Source of the DNA: Actinidia chinensis | Lineage: Eukaryota; Streptophyta; Magnoliopsida; Ericales; Actinidiaceae | Length of the DNA: 10,000 nucleotides | Assembly: GCA_009663005.1 (NCBI GenBank) | Contig: VIGQ01000904.1 | Span: 17,501 to 27,500, forward strand | Direction of reading: 5' to 3' | Shown here: one piece after another, positions 7,068 through 10,000 of the stretch | Position numbering within the stretch: the first letter of the stretch is position 1 | Layout: the number at the start of each line of letters is the position of its first letter | Program-made: the position numbers and the translations under genes | Notes under the pieces: generated by a model | Databases searched by the model: none | The model's input: the letters and a program-made list of their open reading frames with translations, nothing else | What the model was told of the DNA's origin: nothing

Positions 7068-7077
7068 TTAAGTTAGC
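7068..7077. repeat. Right target-site duplication of the MITE
   Basis: TTAAGTTAGC follows the right terminus directly and pairs with the TTAGTTAGC copy at 6873-6881. The single extra A is a later indel or an imprecise repair. Confidence 0.7.
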
Positions 7078-7196
7078 CCAATAAGTCGGATACCAAATTA
7101 TCATAAAAAAGAAGAAGCTATTTCTCTCTATATAATTCACATATTTCCATATGCACAAGTTACATATCTAGACATAATTTCACATCTCTTTCTATA

Positions 7197-7210
7197 TATC
7201 TATCTATCTA
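7197..7210. repeat. Short TATC microsatellite
   Basis: Just over three units of TATC follow a TATATA stretch. It is short but a plausible site of length variation. Confidence 0.6.
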
Positions 7211-7520
7211 TATTACAAATTTTAATGTTTTTTTAGAGCTTAACCACCGCTCAACGAGATTTAGTTAGCATTTTCCTTTTACGTTAATTTCTTTTTTTAT
7301 TTTTTTTCTCAAGCAAAATTTGTAGGAAAGTATGGATCGGACTATTTGGTATGACACTCCACAAAATTTAACTTTATATTTAAATTCTGGCCATTTATTT
7401 TATTTTTTCATTTTTGGTACCTACGTTGTAGAATTTTCTTTTGTAGTTTTTTAGATAAAAAGTAGCTTCGTTAGTGGATCCGTTTTCTTCTTATTCAGCA
7501 TAAGATAGCAGTTCAAATTA
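7211..7520. other. AT-rich non-coding stretch
   Basis: Long T tracts and no frame of useful length occupy this stretch. TTTATATTTAAAT near 7373-7385 is TATA-like and lies about 140 bases before the small frame at 7524, which alone does not make it a promoter. Confidence 0.45.
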
Positions 7521-7523
7521 TTC

Positions 7524-7652
7524 ATGGCGGTCTTCACCTGTGCTCTTGTTCTTTTGAGTTCATTTCCAAAGTTTCAAAGTCCCACACTGCTCTTTCTGAA
7601 TCAAAATTCTTGTTTGGCCAAACCCAGTTTAAGTCAAAGAAAACAAAAATAG
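7524..7652 (+). CDS. Possible 42-residue ORF with signal-like start
   Basis: ATG at 7524 to TAG at 7650-7652 encodes a peptide starting MAVFTCALVLLSSFPKFQSP. The hydrophobic run at residues 3-13 resembles a secretory signal, and the C-terminus is basic (SQRKQK). The flanking DNA is AT-rich, with only a distant TATA-like sequence upstream. I recognise no family. At this length the frame could easily be chance, or a first exon whose splice donor I cannot place. Confidence 0.15.
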   Translation: MAVFTCALVLLSSFPKFQSPTLLFLNQNSCLAKPSLSQRKQK

Positions 7653-7791
7653 CCGTTTATACAGAGGGCTGTCAATTAGCTGAGTAGATCAGTAGAATGT
7701 TATCTATTTTTTTAAAAAAATTTTAATGAGCTTAAAAGCGTGACTTGTTTTTCTCTTAAACCAATAGTGAAATAGGCAGGTACCATAGAGT

Positions 7792-7818
7792 CAATTATGA
7801 GCCAACTGCTCATAGTTG
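7792..7818. repeat. 11-bp hairpin with one mismatch
   Basis: CAATTATGAGC (7792-7802) and GCTCATAGTTG (7808-7818) pair except at one position across a 5-base loop. No T-tract or RNA-gene signature accompanies it. Confidence 0.45.
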
Positions 7819-7911
7819 CTTACTTTGTTATACATAATTCGCACGGAATGTTGATTAACTAATCGAGTTGAGTTTGAGCTAATTTATAAAATGAATCGTC
7901 TTTCACACTTT

Positions 7912-7947
7912 GTTCAAGCTTGATTTGATCTGAAATCAAACTTGAAC
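7912..7947. repeat. 15-bp hairpin with one mismatch
   Basis: GTTCAAGCTTGATTT (7912-7926) and AAATCAAACTTGAAC (7933-7947) are reverse complements apart from one base, with a 6-base loop. The nearby GAGTTGAGTTTGAGC (about 7865-7879) is the same kind of 'CAAGCT/GAGTTTGAG' sequence found in plant repetitive DNA, so this may be a fragment of a dispersed repeat. Confidence 0.5.
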
Positions 7948-8595
7948 TGATCATTCTCTCTTTCACAAGTACTTTTTAGAAACGAAATGGCTAAAAACGA
8001 AGCAACAAAATTGCTTTCTTTTGTTTGATTAAGTTAGAAAATGAGAACATGCAATGAATAGGGTTTTGAGATGCTCTATCACATTCTTGCAATTTCTGTC
8101 ATTGGAGGTTCTCTTTCAGTAGCACAACAGGCCCACGGCCCAAAAGTTTTTCAACCAATCCCAATCCGATTAACATTCCTACAAGGCTACAATAGATCCT
8201 TAAAAGGCCGGGTCCAAAAAACACAAGTCCACAACATGCATACTCTTGCCAGCCCAGTCAGTTGGCAATTTTGTCACCCCTCTGTACTAGTCGTAGGAGG
8301 AGTAATTTTGGGGATGCTATCATAATCATAAATAAAAACCATTGAAGCATTACTTTTCTTTTCACTCGTTGTCTCGATTCGAATTCATGAATTAAACACA
8401 TAATTTCTAAACTTTTGTTGTTATAATACGTGTTAAATACATTTTATTATAGGATATGAAATTTGATTTCAATAAAAAATGGCATACGTACTCAAGATGA
8501 CAGTTGATTGTCCGATTTTAATTGGGCTACACACTAGTGGATGGTGAATTCGCCTGTCTTTATCCGAATACAGAGTTGTAACAACGTCGACATTG
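7948..8595. other. Non-coding stretch, nothing firmly recognised
   Basis: An 84-codon frame at 8071-8325 has no recognisable motif and no supporting context. The sequence is AT-rich with a modest CCCAC/GGCCC-containing patch at 8128-8145. No RNA gene or element terminus stands out before the tRNA-like sequence. Confidence 0.45.
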
Positions 8596-8668
8596 AAGAG
8601 TTGGCGTAATGGATAAAACGTTTGATTTTGATCTAATCTTATCCAATTGAAGTTGATTGGACGCTTTG
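8596..8668 (+). pseudogene. tRNA-Arg-like remnant or SINE head
   Basis: TGGCGTAATGG at 8602-8612 matches the RNA polymerase III A box (T-G-G-C-N-N-A-G-T-G-G type). The following GATAAAACGTTTGA resembles the D-arm to anticodon-stem part of a plant arginine tRNA. About 45 bases on, AGTTGATTGG (8651-8660) is a degraded B box with the invariant C missing. The anticodon stem does not close, so no functional tRNA is made. Either a decayed tRNA gene or the head of a tRNA-derived SINE would fit; no poly-A tail or flanking duplication was found to decide. Confidence 0.4.
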
Positions 8669-8762
8669 GTTAGACCTTGCTCCCAAAAGTATCCACAATT
8701 GAAGATTAATAATAATTTGACCCAAGAAAAGAAGAAGTAAAACAATGATCTTCACTGTAAGA

Positions 8763-8894
8763 AATTGACATCCATTTACTAACTTGGAAAAGGAAATAGA
8801 GTACTTTCTGTGGGGTATAAGTTTATGAATTGACATCCATTTACTAACTTGGAAAAGGAAATAGAGTACTTTCTGTGGGGTATAAGTTTATGAA
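8763..8894. repeat. Perfect 65-bp tandem duplication
   Basis: Two adjacent copies of a 65-base unit (8763-8827 and 8828-8892, with two further matching bases) are identical. The unit is non-coding and starts AATTGACATCC. Complete identity indicates a recent duplication, a segregating variant, or an assembly or sequencing artefact. It is not an insertion with a different sequence in between. Confidence 0.95.
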
Positions 8895-9138
8895 GTGAGA
8901 GAAAGAAAATTGAGGATAGATATATGCAGTGATCATACGGTTATGTGGGTGGCTGCAATCAGTCATCAGTCGGCAAGGGCCTACGACACAGAAACAGTGA
9001 GATCGGTCGCCAGAGTTATTTTTGAAAAATGGCTCTTCGACGGTCAAGTTAAATGATCGAAAAAGTATTTAGAGAGAGAGTGTATGTTCTCCAAGACTGA
9101 ATTCGCATACCTTTCAGAGAAATAAAAATTGAATTTAT
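8895..9138. other. Non-coding stretch
   Basis: No conserved frame occurs here. A GAGAGAGAGTG run at 9071-9081 is a short dinucleotide repeat. Confidence 0.4.
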
Positions 9139-9225
9139 ATGGCATATCTCGGCGCATGCCTTGATACACAAGTTGTCGTGTCACTGGACATACTGTACCT
9201 TGGTGCATACTCATATGTGCCGACT

Positions 9226-9280
9226 GCTGTGTCAGCCTATGCGTCGATCGCTGTGTCAGTGAGTAGGCGGCTGACACAGC
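9226..9280. repeat. 12-bp hairpin with duplicated left arm
   Basis: GCTGTGTCAGCC (9226-9237) is perfectly complementary to GGCTGACACAGC (9269-9280). A second direct copy of its first ten bases (GCTGTGTCAG, 9250-9259) lies 24 bases later and could pair with the same right arm. The two direct copies share a 24-base spacing, suggesting a small tandem unit. Local GC content is higher than the surroundings. Frames on both strands across 9044-9399 are open but carry no recognisable domain. Confidence 0.6.
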
Positions 9281-9511
9281 CATACAGTCATACTCTTAGG
9301 GCCTGGCTGGTAGCTCGTCATCATGTTGTTGACGTCTCGTTCCGGGTATGGCGACTGTCAGAAGAAGTTTTGACGTGCAAGTTACCTTCTGTCCCCTGAT
9401 ATCACTCGAGATCGCCGCCGGCCGTTTCCCCTCATCCAAGCTCTAGCGCGGTTATTCCTCCGAACTTGCTAAATAGCAACAACTTGGAAGTAATTGTAGT
9501 CTTATCTTAAT
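9281..9511. other. GC-richer non-coding stretch, origin unclear
   Basis: This stretch includes a GC-rich patch (GATCGCCGCCGGCCG near 9410-9424) that contrasts with the AT-rich surroundings. It may be a gene fragment or another repeat. I found no exon boundaries, conserved motif or RNA gene. Confidence 0.35.
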
Positions 9512-9981
9512 TAAGAGTCATCAAAAAACCCGCATCCCATGACCCAGCTTGGTCTATGGCCTAGAGGGCCCAAGCCCGGCCCAAGCCCAAGAGAGTATCT
9601 GCTAGGCCTGGGCTCATCTTTTAGGCCCGTGACCTAGCCCGAAAGCTCAACTCATGGCCCACCTCGAATGCATTAATTTTTTATAAAATTTTATATTTTA
9701 TATGTAAAGAATCAATATTTATGGATGATTTCATATAATTATACATTAATTTTTTCTTCTTTGATATTTTTAATCTTTTAATTTGGAATAAAATTTATTT
9801 AAAAAAATATTATTTAAAGGCCCGCGGCCCGGCCCGTGAACAGGGCTTGAGTCTCATCTTTTAGGCCTATAGATGGGCCCAGATTGGCCTGACCCGTTGA
9901 CTGATCAAAACCCATCGAATCCGGTCCAACCCAAAAAAAAATAAGATGGGCTAGCCCGACTCAACCCATTGATGACCCTTA
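9512..9981. mobile_element. hAT-like non-autonomous element, GGCCC-rich
   Basis: The left terminus TAAGAGTCATCAA (9512-9524) and the reverse complement of the right terminus, TAAGGGTCATCAA (9969-9981), match at 12 of 13 bases. CTTATC occurs just outside both ends (9501-9506 and 9983-9988), consistent with part of an 8-base hAT-type target duplication shifted by small indels. Both end regions are dense in GGCCC/GGGCC words, while the centre (about 9668-9815) is nearly all A and T. CTCATCTTTTAGGCC is repeated directly at 9613-9627 and 9853-9867. There is no transposase frame. GGCCC-rich elements of this style are common in plant genomes. Confidence 0.6.
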
Positions 9982-10000
9982 CCTTATCGCTGAAAGTGCC

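Noticed and set aside
6873..7077. MITE as a Mutator-type element
   Set aside because: The 9- to 10-base duplication would allow it, but the short CAGGGGCGGAG termini fit hAT-like MITEs better; left as a secondary option.
8071..8325. 84-codon plus-strand frame
   Set aside because: A hydrophobic start but no domain, homologue or supporting context that I can recognise.
8560..8836. Minus-strand frames of about 60 codons
   Set aside because: They run through the tRNA-like remnant and into the tandem duplication; no protein features.
8763..8894. CRISPR-like repeat array
   Set aside because: Only two adjacent identical 65-base copies with no spacers, in plant DNA.
9044..9399. Overlapping frames on both strands
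   Set aside because: The regular codon pattern comes from the small tandem and inverted repeats; no domain recognised.

Overview
This window looks like nuclear DNA of a flowering plant, most likely a eudicot. It is AT-rich, contains no intact conserved protein-coding gene that I recognise, and is largely built from decayed mobile elements typical of plant intergenic space: an LTR retrotransposon wreck of the Ty3/gypsy type, short terminal-inverted-repeat (MITE/hAT-like) elements, and a tRNA-like remnant. Nothing suggests a bacterial, organellar or phage origin.

Layout. Positions 1-1590 are AT-rich non-coding DNA with small palindromes (14-31, 83-110), a possible small foldback (925-1064) and a 16-base G run (1592-1607). 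Positions 1752-1783 form a perfect 12-bp hairpin. From 1945 to about 5310 lies a rearranged Ty3/gypsy element read mainly on the minus strand. In minus-strand order it has a pol tail (5310-5143), an oppositely oriented gag-protease segment (4245-5131, plus strand), a second gag-protease segment (4255-2868, minus strand), a junction joining the first residues of reverse transcriptase directly to the integrase C-terminus (2855-2868), a second pol tail (about 2640-2416) and an LTR-like block (2376-1945). The two gag-protease segments form an imperfect inverted repeat around a 63-base spacer (4182-4244). All reading frames are broken. A different LTR-like block with a purine tract begins near 5549.

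Positions 5860-6314 hold a probable degraded TIR element. An unrecognised open frame (6511-6876) ends exactly where a 186-bp MITE (6882-7067) has inserted, with the target duplication overlapping the stop codon. From 7078 to 8595 there is AT-rich sequence with two hairpins and a 42-codon open frame of unclear value. A tRNA-Arg-like remnant (about 8596-8668) and a perfect 65-bp tandem duplication (8763-8894) follow. A GC-richer patch at 9140-9470 includes a hairpin with two competing left arms. The window ends with a roughly 470-bp hAT-like non-autonomous element (9512-9981) rich in GGCCC motifs.

There is no functional gene cassette here. The point of most interest is the retroelement foldback, whose transcript could form a long hairpin, and the uncharacterised 121-codon frame next to the MITE. 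Family assignments come from recognising motifs by eye; no database search was run.
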